This document shows, one piece after another, positions 1 to 9,113 of a stretch of DNA of 64,000 nt. The position numbers and the translations under genes were made by a program. Origin of the DNA: Lysinimonas soli (lineage in GTDB: Bacteria > Actinomycetota > Actinomycetes > Actinomycetales > Microbacteriaceae); assembly GCF_042655435.1 (NCBI RefSeq), contig NZ_JBHSMG010000001.1:930001-994000 (forward strand), in the 5' to 3' direction. A model generated the notes under the pieces. It was not told where the DNA came from, ran no database searches, and worked only from the letters and a program-made list of their open reading frames with translations. Position 1 is the first letter of the stretch. Each line of letters opens with the position of its first letter.

Positions 1-1
1 G

Positions 2-1207
2 TCCGCTCCGCTGCTGTTCGGCACCACGGGAACGAACGGCAAGACCTCGACCTCCTACCTGCTCGAGGCGATCCTGCGGCAGCTCGGCCTCGTGACCGGC
101 CTCAGCTCGACGGCCGAACGGCACATCGGCGACATGACGGTCGTCAGCCGGCTGACGACACCCGAGGCCAGCGAGATGCACGCCCTGCTCGCCCGGATGC
201 GCGAGGCGGGCGTTCGCGCCGTCGCCGTCGAGGTGAGCGCGCAGGCCCTCTCGCGTCGTCGCGTCGACGGTCTGGTGTTCGATGTCGTCGCCTTCACGAA
301 CCTCAGCCACGACCACCTCGACGACTACGCCGACATGGAGGAGTACTTCCAGGCGAAGCTCGCCCTCTTCGAGCCGGACCGCGGCAAGCGCGGCGTGGTC
401 TGCCTCGACTCGTCGTGGGGCGCGCGCGTCGTCGCCGAGTCGCGCATCCCCGTGACGACCATCGCGACGATCGGGCACGCGTCGGCCGAGGACGTCGAGA
501 GCGCGGCCTGGGTGGTCGAGGTGCTCGAGGAGACCGCGGCCTACACCGAGTTCCGGCTCACCGGCCGCGACGGGCGTTCGCTCGTGACGCGCGAGCCGCT
601 GATCGGCTGGCACATGGCGGCGAACGCGGCGCTCGCCATCGTCATGCTCGTCGAGGCCGGCTTCGAGCTCGAGGCGATCGGGGCGGCGCTCGACGCCGAG
701 GGCGGCATCCAGGCGTATCTGCCGGGGCGCACCGAGCGGGTGTCGGGTGAACGCGGGCCCAGCGTGTACGTCGACTTCGGGCACAGCCCCGATGCCTTCG
801 AGAACACCCTCGCGGCCGTGCGGCACTTCACGAGCGGACGCACGATCATGGTCTTCGGCGCGGACGGCGACCGGGATGCCACCAAGCGCCACGAGATGGC
901 GCGCGTCGCCGCCGAGGGCAGCGACATCCTCGTGATCACCGATCACCACCCGCGCTTCGAAGACCCGGCGTCGATTCGCGCGACCCTGCTCGAGGGCGCG
1001 AAGCTCGCCGAGCACCAGCCCGAGACCTATGAGGTGAGTCCGCCGGAGGCGGCGATCCGCAAGGCCGTGTCGCTCGCCAAGGAGGGCGACTCGATCCTGT
1101 GGGCCGGGCCCGGTCACCAAGATTACCGCGACATCCGCGGCGTGCGCACGCCGTACTCGGCGCGTGAGGAGGCCCGCGCGGCCCTCCGTGAGGCGGGGTG
1201 GGCGTGA
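2..1207 (+). CDS. murE: MurE-type UDP-MurNAc-tripeptide ligase (5' end outside window)
   Basis: Cytoplasmic Mur ligase that adds the third stem-peptide residue to UDP-MurNAc-dipeptide using ATP. The 401 visible residues open in the ATP-binding loop (GTTGTNGKTST), so roughly the first 100 residues lie outside the window. Typical MurE text follows (TTPEASEMHALL, FTNLSHDHLDDY). Two signature motifs are altered: EVSSHAL is EVSAQAL, and the DNPR motif that recognises meso-diaminopimelate reads DHHPR (nt 941-955). Loss of DN suggests a third residue other than meso-DAP, in line with the B-type peptidoglycan of Microbacteriaceae; that link is inference. The stop overlaps the murF start as GTGA. It heads the dcw run here. 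Confidence 0.93.
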   Translation, partial: SAPLLFGTTGTNGKTSTSYLLEAILRQLGLVTGLSSTAERHIGDMTVVSRLTTPEASEMHALLARMREAGVRAVAVEVSAQALSRRRVDGLVFDVVAFTNLSHDHLDDYADMEEYFQAKLALFEPDRGKRGVVCLDSSWGARVVAESRIPVTTIATIGHASAEDVESAAWVVEVLEETAAYTEFRLTGRDGRSLVTREPLIGWHMAANAALAIVMLVEAGFELEAIGAALDAEGGIQAYLPGRTERVSGERGPSVYVDFGHSPDAFENTLAAVRHFTSGRTIMVFGADGDRDATKRHEMARVAAEGSDILVITDHHPRFEDPASIRATLLEGAKLAEHQPETYEVSPPEAAIRKAVSLAKEGDSILWAGPGHQDYRDIRGVRTPYSAREEARAALREAGWA

Positions 1208-2655
1208 TCGCCCTCACCCTCGCCGAGCTGGAAGAGACCCTCGGCGGCCGCCTGCTCCTGCCGGAGAACGTACTCCGTGAGGAGCTGGTCTCCGGTTCGG
1301 TGCAGACCAACTCGACCTTGGTGACCCCGGGCGCGATCTTCTTCGCGCTTCCTGGCACGGTCACCGACGGGCACCTGTTCGCCTCCGACGCGGTCGACCG
1401 CGGTGCCGCGCTCGTCGTGGCGGAGCGCCCGCTTCCGTTGCCGGTCCCAGTGCTCGTCGTCGAGAACGGCGTCGATGCCCTCGCCGCCCTCGCGCGGCTC
1501 GTGGTGGCGCGCGTGCGATCCGCCGGGGTCATGACGGTCATCGGCATCACGGGGTCGAACGGCAAGACCACGACCAAGAACCTGCTCCGGGCGGTGCTCG
1601 AGACCGAGGGCCCGACCGTCGCGCCGGCCGGATCGTTCAACAATCAGGTCGGGGCGCCCATCACGATGCTCCAGGTCGACGAGTCGACCCGGTTCCTGAT
1701 CGTCGAGATGGGGGCGAGCGGCGAGGGCGAGATCGCTCGGCTGGTCGGCATCGCGATGCCCGACATCTCGGTCGTGCTCAAAGTGGGGCTGGCCCACGCG
1801 GGAGCGTTCGGCGGCATCGAGGCGACCCAGCGGGCCAAGTCCGAGATCGTCCGCGAGCTGCCGCCGTCGGCGGTGGCCGTGCTCAATGCCGATGACGGCC
1901 GGGTGGCCGAGATGGCCGAGATGACGTCGGCACGGGCGGTCTGGTTCGGCCTCTCGGCGGGTGCCGACGTGCGCGCCGAGGACGTCCGCGCGGACTCGAC
2001 CGGAACCCGGTTCACGCTCATCTCCGACGGGGAGCGCCGCGACGTCAGCCTGCGGATCCTCGGCGAACACCACGTGTCGAACGCGCTGGCCGCTCTCACC
2101 GTGGCCCGTGAGCTCGGGGTGCCGAGCGATCGCGCGATCGCGGCGATCGAGGCGGTTCCGCGCGCCGAGCGCTGGCGCATGGAGGTGCTGCAGCCCGGCG
2201 GAGGAATCACGGTCATCAACGACGCGTACAACGCGAGTCCGGATTCCACAGCGGCCGCCCTGAAGACGCTCGCGCAGATCGTCGAGCCGGGGCAGCGCTC
2301 GGTGGCTGTGCTCGGGGAGATGGCCGAGCTCGGGGAGTACGCCCGCGAGGAGCACGACCGGCTGGGCCGCCTCGTCGTGCGACTCAACATCGGCAAGCTG
2401 GTGGTGGTCGGAGACGGGGCCCGCCACATCCACGCGGCGGCCGGTCTCGAGGGCTCGTGGGACGGGGAGTCGGTGTTCGTCGCCGACCTCGACGCGGCAT
2501 ACGATCTTCTTCGTGAGGAACTCCGGGACGGTGATGTCGTGCTCGTGAAGTCGTCGAAATCGGCGGGCCTGCGATTCCTCGGCGACCGGCTCGGTGGCGT
2601 CGACATCGCGTCGGGCGGCTCCGCAGCGACCGCGGTCGAGGGCCGCACGTGGTAG
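1204..2655 (+). CDS. murF: UDP-N-acetylmuramoyl-tripeptide--D-alanyl-D-alanine ligase
   Basis: Adds D-Ala-D-Ala to the UDP-MurNAc-tripeptide, the last cytoplasmic Mur ligase step. The 483-residue protein has an N-terminal substrate domain, the ATP loop GITGSNGKTTTKN near residue 115, the central ligase domain and a C-terminal Rossmann-like domain (NDAYNASPDS, GEMAELGEYA). I use the GTG at 1204, which gives MIALTLAELEE and a 4-nt GTGA overlap with murE; a GTG two codons upstream (1198) is possible. The end overlaps the mraY start by 7 nt, indicating translational coupling. Confidence 0.95.
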   Translation: MIALTLAELEETLGGRLLLPENVLREELVSGSVQTNSTLVTPGAIFFALPGTVTDGHLFASDAVDRGAALVVAERPLPLPVPVLVVENGVDALAALARLVVARVRSAGVMTVIGITGSNGKTTTKNLLRAVLETEGPTVAPAGSFNNQVGAPITMLQVDESTRFLIVEMGASGEGEIARLVGIAMPDISVVLKVGLAHAGAFGGIEATQRAKSEIVRELPPSAVAVLNADDGRVAEMAEMTSARAVWFGLSAGADVRAEDVRADSTGTRFTLISDGERRDVSLRILGEHHVSNALAALTVARELGVPSDRAIAAIEAVPRAERWRMEVLQPGGGITVINDAYNASPDSTAAALKTLAQIVEPGQRSVAVLGEMAELGEYAREEHDRLGRLVVRLNIGKLVVVGDGARHIHAAAGLEGSWDGESVFVADLDAAYDLLREELRDGDVVLVKSSKSAGLRFLGDRLGGVDIASGGSAATAVEGRTW

Positions 2656-3764
2656 CCCTCCTCGTCGGTGCCGGCTTCTCTCTCGCGTTCACGCTCTTTC
2701 TCACGCCGCTCTTCATCCGCCTGTTCAAGCGGCTCGGCTGGGGGCAGTTCATCCGCGATGACGGTCCCAAGTCGCACCACGCCAAGCGCGGCACGCCGAC
2801 GATGGGCGGCATCGTCTTCATCCTGGGTTCGATCTTCGGCTACCTGATGGGTCACCTCGTCGCGGACGTGCCGTGGACGATGGTCGGCGTGCTGGTGCTC
2901 TGCATGATGGCGGGGCTCGGCCTGGTCGGATTCGTCGACGACCTGCTCAAGACCCGCAAGCAGCGCAGCCTGGGCCTGGGGGGCTGGGCGAAGGTCTTCG
3001 GTCAGCTCGTGATCGGCACGGTCTTCGCGCTCGTCGCGATCTCGCGGTTGTTCCTCGATGAGAACCACCTGACTCCGGCGTCGACCTACATCTCAGGGGT
3101 GCGGGAGATCTCCTGGCTGAACCTCTATGCGTTCGGACCCGTGGTCGGCATCCTGCTGTTCGTCGTCTGGGTCAACATCATCACGGTCAGCGCCTCGAAC
3201 GGCGTGAACGTCGCCGACGGTCTCGACGGGCTCGCGACGGGCGCCTCGATCTTCGCGGTGTCGGCGTACCTCTTCATCGGCTTCTGGCAGAACAATCAGT
3301 CGTGCTTCAGCGCGCGCGCTCAGGTGGTCGAGTACAAGTGCTACGACGCGCGCGATCCGATCGACATCGCGGTCGTCGCGGCGGCGATCGTCGGCAGCCT
3401 CGTGGGCTTCCTCTGGTGGAACACGTCCCCTGCGCAGATCTTCATGGGTGACACCGGGTCGCTCGGCCTCGGCGGCGCGCTGGCCGCGCTGGCGATCGTC
3501 AGCCGCACCGAGCTGCTCCTCGTGCTCATCGGCGGCCTGTTCCTGATCGTCACCGGTTCGGTGATCGTGCAACGGGCGTACTTCAAGGTCACCAAGTGGC
3601 GATTCGGTCAGGGCAGACGCGTCTTCCTGATGAGCCCGCTTCAACATCATTTCGAGCTCAAGGGCTGGGCCGAGATCACCATCGTCGTGCGGTTCTGGAT
3701 CATCGCCGCCCTCTTCGTCGCGGCGGGCGTCGGCCTGTTCTATCTCGAATGGGTCAGCCGCTGA
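2649..3764 (+). CDS. mraY: Phospho-MurNAc-pentapeptide transferase
   Basis: Integral membrane enzyme that transfers phospho-MurNAc-pentapeptide to undecaprenyl phosphate to give lipid I. The protein is 371 residues with about ten hydrophobic segments. Diagnostic motifs are visible: KRGTPTMGGI near residue 42, the catalytic Asp pair in GFVDDLLKTRKQ, NGVNVADGLDGLATG near residue 185 and FMGDTGSLGLGG near 265. The GTG start lies inside the end of murF, and the stop lies just after the most upstream murD start. Confidence 0.96.
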   Translation: MVALLVGAGFSLAFTLFLTPLFIRLFKRLGWGQFIRDDGPKSHHAKRGTPTMGGIVFILGSIFGYLMGHLVADVPWTMVGVLVLCMMAGLGLVGFVDDLLKTRKQRSLGLGGWAKVFGQLVIGTVFALVAISRLFLDENHLTPASTYISGVREISWLNLYAFGPVVGILLFVVWVNIITVSASNGVNVADGLDGLATGASIFAVSAYLFIGFWQNNQSCFSARAQVVEYKCYDARDPIDIAVVAAAIVGSLVGFLWWNTSPAQIFMGDTGSLGLGGALAALAIVSRTELLLVLIGGLFLIVTGSVIVQRAYFKVTKWRFGQGRRVFLMSPLQHHFELKGWAEITIVVRFWIIAALFVAAGVGLFYLEWVSR

Positions 3765-5293
3765 CCGTGGCCGACTCCGCCTCTCGACCCGGTGACGCAC
3801 GACGCGATCCCGCGGACCTCAGCAGCTGGCGCGCCGACTGGGCGGGGCTTCGGGTCGCCGTGCTCGGGTTAGGGGTGACCGGGTTCTCGGTCGCCGACAC
3901 GCTGGTCGAGCTCGGGGCCTCGGTGCTCGTCGTCGCTCGCGAGGGGAGCGAGGAGCACCGCGAGCTGCTCGAGGTCATCGGGGCGTCGTTCGTGAGCGCC
4001 GACCGCGAGACGCCCCCGGAGCTCATCGGGTTCGACCCCGAGCTGGTGGTCGTGTCTCCCGGGTACCGCCCGGATCACCCGTTGCTGGCCTGGGCGGGTG
4101 AGCACGAGATCCCGGTCTGGGGCGACATCGAGCTCGCCTGGCGGCTGCGCGACAAGGTCCTGCGCCCCGACGGCACTCCCGCCGAGTGGGTGTGCATCAC
4201 CGGGACCAACGGCAAGACCACGACGACTCAGCTGACCGCGACGATGCTGGTCGCGGGGGGGCTCCGCGCGGCCCCGGCCGGCAACATCGGAGTTCCGGTG
4301 CTGGACGCCATCCGCGATCCGCAGGGTTTCGACGTGCTGGCGATCGAGCTGTCGAGCCATCAGCTGCACTGGGTGAACCGCAATGAGGGCGGGATGCTGG
4401 CGCCGCTGGCATCCGTCTGTCTCAATCTGGCCGACGACCATCTCGAATGGCACGGTTCCCGCGAGGCGTATCGCGACGCGAAGGCCCGGGTCTACGACAA
4501 CGTGCGGGTCGCCTGCATCTACAACCTGGCGGACCACGCGACCCGCGAGATGGTCGAGCAGGCGGAAGTGCAGGACGGCTGCCGGGCGATCGGCTTCGGC
4601 CTCGGCGTTCCCGGACCGAGCGACCTGGGTCTGGTCGACGGCATCCTGGTCGACCGGGCCTTCCTCGACGAGCGGCACCGATCCGCCCTCGAACTCGCCA
4701 CGATGGCCGACCTGCGGCCCGGCGGCCTCGACACTCCGCACCTGACCGCCGACGTGCTCGCCGCTGCGGCGCTCGCGCGCGCGGTCGGAGTCTCACCCGC
4801 CGAGGTCCGCGAGGCGATCCGCGGCTTCCGGATGGCGCACCACCGCACCGAGGTCGTGGCCGAGAGCGAGGGGGTCGTCTGGGTCGACGACTCCAAGGCC
4901 ACCAACGCGCACGCCGCCGACGCAGCGCTCTCGGGATTCGCGTCCGTGGTGTGGATCGCCGGCGGCCTGCTCAAGGGCGTCGATCCCGCTCCCGTTGTGC
5001 GCAAGCACGCGGGAAGGCTGAGGGCCGCCGTGCTGATCGGTGCGGACCGTTCGGTGCTGCGCGAGGCGTTCCAGCGACACGCGCCCGGCGTCACGGTCGT
5101 CGAGGTCACCGGCGACGAGACTGGGGGAGTGATGGCTGCGGTCGTCCGCACCGCGGCATCCCTCGCTCGACCGGGTGATGTGGTGCTGCTCGCGCCGGCC
5201 GCCGCATCGATGGACCAGTTCACGGACTACGCGGACCGGGGCAAGAGATTCGCGGACGCGGTGCGCGAGCACCTCGGGGTGCAGGAGCAGTAA
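3749..5293 (+). CDS. murD: UDP-N-acetylmuramoylalanine--D-glutamate ligase
   Basis: Cytoplasmic ligase that adds D-glutamate to UDP-MurNAc-L-Ala. It has an N-terminal Rossmann-like domain (AVLGLGVTGFS), the ATP loop CITGTNGKTTTTQ, the motif NLADDHLEWHG and the C-terminal DDSKATNAHAA. With the ATG at 3749 it is 514 residues and overlaps mraY by 16 nt; the in-frame GTG at 3767, three bases after the mraY stop, would give 508. Neither has a strong Shine-Dalgarno, so the start is uncertain by six codons. A strong ribosome site for ftsW follows directly. Confidence 0.95.
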   Translation: MGQPLTVADSASRPGDARRDPADLSSWRADWAGLRVAVLGLGVTGFSVADTLVELGASVLVVAREGSEEHRELLEVIGASFVSADRETPPELIGFDPELVVVSPGYRPDHPLLAWAGEHEIPVWGDIELAWRLRDKVLRPDGTPAEWVCITGTNGKTTTTQLTATMLVAGGLRAAPAGNIGVPVLDAIRDPQGFDVLAIELSSHQLHWVNRNEGGMLAPLASVCLNLADDHLEWHGSREAYRDAKARVYDNVRVACIYNLADHATREMVEQAEVQDGCRAIGFGLGVPGPSDLGLVDGILVDRAFLDERHRSALELATMADLRPGGLDTPHLTADVLAAAALARAVGVSPAEVREAIRGFRMAHHRTEVVAESEGVVWVDDSKATNAHAADAALSGFASVVWIAGGLLKGVDPAPVVRKHAGRLRAAVLIGADRSVLREAFQRHAPGVTVVEVTGDETGGVMAAVVRTAASLARPGDVVLLAPAAASMDQFTDYADRGKRFADAVREHLGVQEQ

Positions 5294-5294
5294 C

Positions 5295-5305
5295 AAGGAG
5301 GAGGG
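5295..5305 (+). promoter_or_regulatory. Strong ribosome-binding site of ftsW
   Basis: AAGGAGGAGGG ends three bases before the GTG at 5309; the best GGAGG core lies 6-9 nt upstream. It fixes the ftsW start and is the strongest Shine-Dalgarno in the dcw run, where most genes instead start by overlap coupling. Confidence 0.8.
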
Positions 5306-5308
5306 TGC

Positions 5309-6604
5309 GTGACCACGACTCGGCCTCCCCGTCGGCATTCGCCGAATCCGGCCCAGGGTCCGTCGTCCGAAACGCCTGCGCCGCCGCGGGCTGCCGTCGT
5401 CGCGGTGCGGCGCCTGTTCGCCGCCGAGACGCCCGAGTACTTCCTGCTGCTCGGTACGACCCTGTTCCTCGTGGTCTTCGGGCTCGTCATGGTGCTCTCG
5501 TCATCGTCGATCGAGTCGTACGTCAACGACAAGGACTTCTTCGCGACTGCGACCCGGCAGGGGCTCTACGCCCTGATCGGCGTGCCGGTGATGCTGATCG
5601 CCGCCCGTGCCCCGCTCTCGTTCTGGAAGCGCTGGGCCCGGATCGCGGTGTTCGTGGGGATCGGACTGCAGCTGCTGGTGTTCACGCCGCTCGGCTACGC
5701 CTATGGGGGCAACCGCAACTGGATCCACCTCGGGTCGTTCAATGCTCAGCCCTCCGAGCTGGTGAAGCTGGCGTTCATCGTCTGGCTGGGGTGGATCCTG
5801 ACGACCCGGCGCGAGATCCTCGACGACTGGCGTCGGGTGCTGTTCACGATCGGGCCGCTGGTCGGCGCCGCGGTCGGACTCGTCCTGGTCGGCAGCGACC
5901 TGGGAACCGCGGTGATCCTGGTGTCGATCGTGCTCGGCGCGCTCTTCTACGCCGGCATCCGGCTGCGGGTGATCGCCGCGGCGATCGCGATGATCTCGGT
6001 GATCGGGCTCGTCTTCGTCTCGATCAGCCTGTCGCGCAGGAGCCGCATCGAGGCGTGGCTGGGTGGTTGCACCGACCCCAGCAAGGCCGAGTCGGACTGC
6101 TACCAGACCACGCACGGCTGGCAGTCGCTCGCGCACGGAGGCCTTTTCGGCGTGGGTCTGGGCAATTCGACCGGCAAGTGGTCGTGGGTCCCGGAGGCCG
6201 ACAACGACTTCATCTTCGCGATCATCGGCGAAGAACTCGGTCTGGTCGGGGCGATCCTCGTGCTCGCCCTGTTCGTGGTGCTCACGATCTGCTTCGTCCG
6301 TATCATCCGGATGTCGCAGGATCCATTCGCGAAGATCGCGACCAGCGCGGCGATGGTCTGGATCATCGGTCAGGCCCTCGTCAACATTGCCGTCGTGCTC
6401 GGACTTCTTCCCGTGCTGGGAGTGCCATTGCCCCTGGTCTCGGCCGGAGGTTCCGCCCTCATCACGACCCTCGCCGCCATCGGCGTGGTGCTGTCGTTCG
6501 CGCGCACGCGCCCCGCCGAACGCGCGGGAGTGCCGCCGCCGGCCGGCGGGCAGCGACGCGGGACGTCTCGGCCCTCGACTCGCGTTGGTACCGTCGAGCA
6601 GTGA
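5309..6604 (+). CDS. ftsW: Peptidoglycan glycosyltransferase FtsW (SEDS family)
   Basis: Divisome SEDS polymerase that makes septal glycan strands from lipid II with its partner class B PBP. The protein is 431 residues: a ~45-residue Pro/Arg-rich cytoplasmic tail, then about ten membrane segments. SEDS markers are visible: YAYGGNRNWIHLG, FNAQPSELVKLAFI, GSDLGTAVIL and DNDFIFAIIGEELGL, then LPLVSAGGSALI near the C-terminus. The GTG start is set by the adjacent strong ribosome site. The stop overlaps the murG start as GTGA, so the flippase/polymerase and lipid II synthase are coupled. Confidence 0.95.
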   Translation: MTTTRPPRRHSPNPAQGPSSETPAPPRAAVVAVRRLFAAETPEYFLLLGTTLFLVVFGLVMVLSSSSIESYVNDKDFFATATRQGLYALIGVPVMLIAARAPLSFWKRWARIAVFVGIGLQLLVFTPLGYAYGGNRNWIHLGSFNAQPSELVKLAFIVWLGWILTTRREILDDWRRVLFTIGPLVGAAVGLVLVGSDLGTAVILVSIVLGALFYAGIRLRVIAAAIAMISVIGLVFVSISLSRRSRIEAWLGGCTDPSKAESDCYQTTHGWQSLAHGGLFGVGLGNSTGKWSWVPEADNDFIFAIIGEELGLVGAILVLALFVVLTICFVRIIRMSQDPFAKIATSAAMVWIIGQALVNIAVVLGLLPVLGVPLPLVSAGGSALITTLAAIGVVLSFARTRPAERAGVPPPAGGQRRGTSRPSTRVGTVEQ

Positions 6605-7707
6605 CCACCTACCTGTTCGCCGGCGGGGGCACCGCCGGGCATGTCAATCCGCTGATCGCGACGGCCGATCGGCTCAGGGAGCGCGAGAGCGACGCGGTCG
6701 TGCTGGTGCTCGGCACGGCCGAGGGGCTCGAGGCGCGTCTGGTGCCCGAGCGCGGCTACGAGCTGCTGACCGTCCCGCGGCTGCCGTTCCCGCGACGGCT
6801 CAACCGGGACGCGCTGCGCTTCCCGGGGCGCTGGCGCGCGGCGGTGGCGCAGGTCCGCGCGATCATCCGTGACCGACAGGTCGACGTGGTCGTCGGATTC
6901 GGCGGGTACGCCGCAGCGCCCGCCTACCTGGCGGCGCGTCGAGAGAAGGTGCCGTTCGCGATCCACGAGCAGAACGCGAAACCGGGGATCGCGAACCGTT
7001 TCGGCGCTCGGCTCACCCGATTCGTCGGCGTGACCTTCGCCTCGACCCGCCTCGCCCACGCGACCGTCGTCGGCATGCCGCTGCGCCACGAGATCGAGCA
7101 GCTCGAGCTGGCACCTGCCCGCGCCGAGGCCCGCGCACTGTTCGATCTCGACCATCGCAAGCCGACCCTGCTCGTGACGGGCGGATCGATCGGCGCTCGT
7201 CGGCTCAACGACAGCGTGTCGGCGTCGGTCGCGGCCATCCTCGGCAGCGGCTGGCAGGTGCTGCACATCACGGGGTCGCGCTCGCCCGTCGACGATCCCG
7301 GCCTGGCCGGTTACCACCTGCTGGAGTACTGCGACCGCATGGATCTGGCTCTGGCGGTCACCGACCTCGCCGTATCCCGCTCCGGGGCGGGGATCGTCTC
7401 CGAGCTGGCGGCGCTCGGAATCCCCGCCGTGCTCGTGCCCTACGCGGTCGGCAACGGTGAGCAGGCGTACAACGCACGCGACGCCGTGCAGGCCGGGGGC
7501 GCGATCGTCGTCACCGACGACTCCTTCAGCCCCGACTACGTGCACGACCTGCTGCCCGCCCTTCTGCAGGATCGGGCGAGGATCGCCGACATGGCCGCCC
7601 GGATGACCTCGATCGGTGTGCGCAACGGAGCCGACCGGATGGTCGACCTGGTGCTCTCGGCGCGCGACAGCGTGCCGCGGCCCGGAACGGTAGCGTGGTC
7701 CGGATGA
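6601..7707 (+). CDS. murG: UDP-GlcNAc:lipid I N-acetylglucosamine transferase
   Basis: Membrane-associated GT-B enzyme that adds GlcNAc to lipid I to form lipid II. It is 368 residues with the N-terminal glycine loop FAGGGTAGHVNPLIA, the motif HEQNAKPGIANR, the second G-loop VTGGSIGARRLN and the UDP-GlcNAc site SRSGAGIVSELAALG. It starts at the GTG overlapping the ftsW stop and ends in an ATGA overlap with murC. The length is normal for the family. Confidence 0.96.
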   Translation: MTTYLFAGGGTAGHVNPLIATADRLRERESDAVVLVLGTAEGLEARLVPERGYELLTVPRLPFPRRLNRDALRFPGRWRAAVAQVRAIIRDRQVDVVVGFGGYAAAPAYLAARREKVPFAIHEQNAKPGIANRFGARLTRFVGVTFASTRLAHATVVGMPLRHEIEQLELAPARAEARALFDLDHRKPTLLVTGGSIGARRLNDSVSASVAAILGSGWQVLHITGSRSPVDDPGLAGYHLLEYCDRMDLALAVTDLAVSRSGAGIVSELAALGIPAVLVPYAVGNGEQAYNARDAVQAGGAIVVTDDSFSPDYVHDLLPALLQDRARIADMAARMTSIGVRNGADRMVDLVLSARDSVPRPGTVAWSG

Positions 7708-9113
7708 TCAAGCCCGACCTCGACCTCGATCTGCCCACCGAGCTCGGCGCCGTGCACTTCGTGGGCATCGGCGGCTCGGGCATGAGCGGCATCGCACGCC
7801 TCTTTCTCGAGGCGGGGCATCGCGTCACGGGCTCGGATCTGCGCGACACGGATGCCGTGCGCGAGTTGCGGGCGCTCGGCGCCACGATCGCGATCGGGCA
7901 CGACGCGTCCCACCTCGGCGACGCGGACACCCTCGTCGTGACGGGTGCGCTCTGGCAGGACAATCCGGAGTATCAGGCGGCCCTGCAGCGCGGCATCCCC
8001 GTGCTGCACCGCTCGCAGGCGCTCGCCTGGCTGATCGGCGGTCACCGCCTGGTGTCGATCGCCGGCGCCCATGGCAAGTCGACGTCGACGGGGATGCTCG
8101 TGACGGCCCTCCGAGAGCTGGGCGCCGATCCGAGCTTCGTCAACGGCGGCGTCATCGCCGCCTACGGACTCAGCTCGTCCTACGGCGCCGACGACCTCTT
8201 CGTGGTCGAGGCCGACGAGTCGGACGGCTCGTTCCTGCTCTACGACACCGCGATCGCCCTGATCACGAACGTCGACGCCGATCACCTCGACCACTACGGA
8301 ACGCAGGAGGCCTTCGAAGACGCCTTCGTGCGATTCGCGCAGGGCGCCTCGGAGTTCGTGGTGGCCTCGAGCGATGACGCGGGCACCATCGCGGTGACCC
8401 GACGGCTGGTCGACAAGAAGCTCGTGACCTTCGGGTTCGCCGACACCGCGGACGTGCGCCTGCGCACCGTCACGGCCGAGGGCCCGGTGTCGTTCACGCT
8501 CGAATATCGCGGCGAGGGCTACGCGGCGAGGCTGGCGATCCCCGGCGCGCACAATGCGCTCAACGCGACGGGTGTCTTCGCGGTGCTCGTCGAACTCGGC
8601 TACGAGCCGGATGCCGTGCTCCGCGCCCTCGAGACCTTCCAGGGCACCGGTCGTCGCTTCGAGTTCCGCGGCTCGGTTCGCGGCGTGCGGGTGTACGACG
8701 ACTACGCGCATCATCCGACCGAGGTCGCCGCAGCGCTGGCGACGGCACGTTCGGTGGTCGGCACGGGCCGGGTCATCGCGGTGCACCAGCCGCACCTCTA
8801 CAGCCGCACCCAGATGATGGCAGGGGAGTTCGCGGCGACCTACGAGCACCTCGCCGACCACACCGTCGTGCTCGACGTGTTCGGGGCGCGCGAAGATCCG
8901 ATTCCCGGGGTGACCGGCAACCTGGTGGCCGAGCGCTTCGACGATGCCTCCCGCGTGGACTACCTCCCCGACTGGCAGGAGGCTGCAGACCGGGTCGCGG
9001 CGATCGCCCGAGAGGGCGACCTGGTCATGACTCTCAGTTGCGGAGACGTCTACCGGATCGTTCCGCAGATCCTCGATGCGCTCGAGGCGACGCCGGAGCC
9101 GACGTTCGCGTGA
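7704..9113 (+). CDS. murC: UDP-N-acetylmuramate--L-alanine ligase
   Basis: Adds L-alanine to UDP-MurNAc, the first Mur ligase step. The 469-residue protein has HFVGIGGSGMSGIARL at the N-terminus, the ATP loop GAHGKSTSTGML, EADESDGSFLLY, TNVDADHLDHYG and a C-terminal YDDYAHHPTEVAA. The ATG at 7704 overlaps the murG stop (ATGA); an in-frame GTG at 7695 is less likely. The stop overlaps the ftsQ GTG. The loop reads GKST where many MurC have GKTT, a conservative change. Confidence 0.96.
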   Translation: MIKPDLDLDLPTELGAVHFVGIGGSGMSGIARLFLEAGHRVTGSDLRDTDAVRELRALGATIAIGHDASHLGDADTLVVTGALWQDNPEYQAALQRGIPVLHRSQALAWLIGGHRLVSIAGAHGKSTSTGMLVTALRELGADPSFVNGGVIAAYGLSSSYGADDLFVVEADESDGSFLLYDTAIALITNVDADHLDHYGTQEAFEDAFVRFAQGASEFVVASSDDAGTIAVTRRLVDKKLVTFGFADTADVRLRTVTAEGPVSFTLEYRGEGYAARLAIPGAHNALNATGVFAVLVELGYEPDAVLRALETFQGTGRRFEFRGSVRGVRVYDDYAHHPTEVAAALATARSVVGTGRVIAVHQPHLYSRTQMMAGEFAATYEHLADHTVVLDVFGAREDPIPGVTGNLVAERFDDASRVDYLPDWQEAADRVAAIAREGDLVMTLSCGDVYRIVPQILDALEATPEPTFA

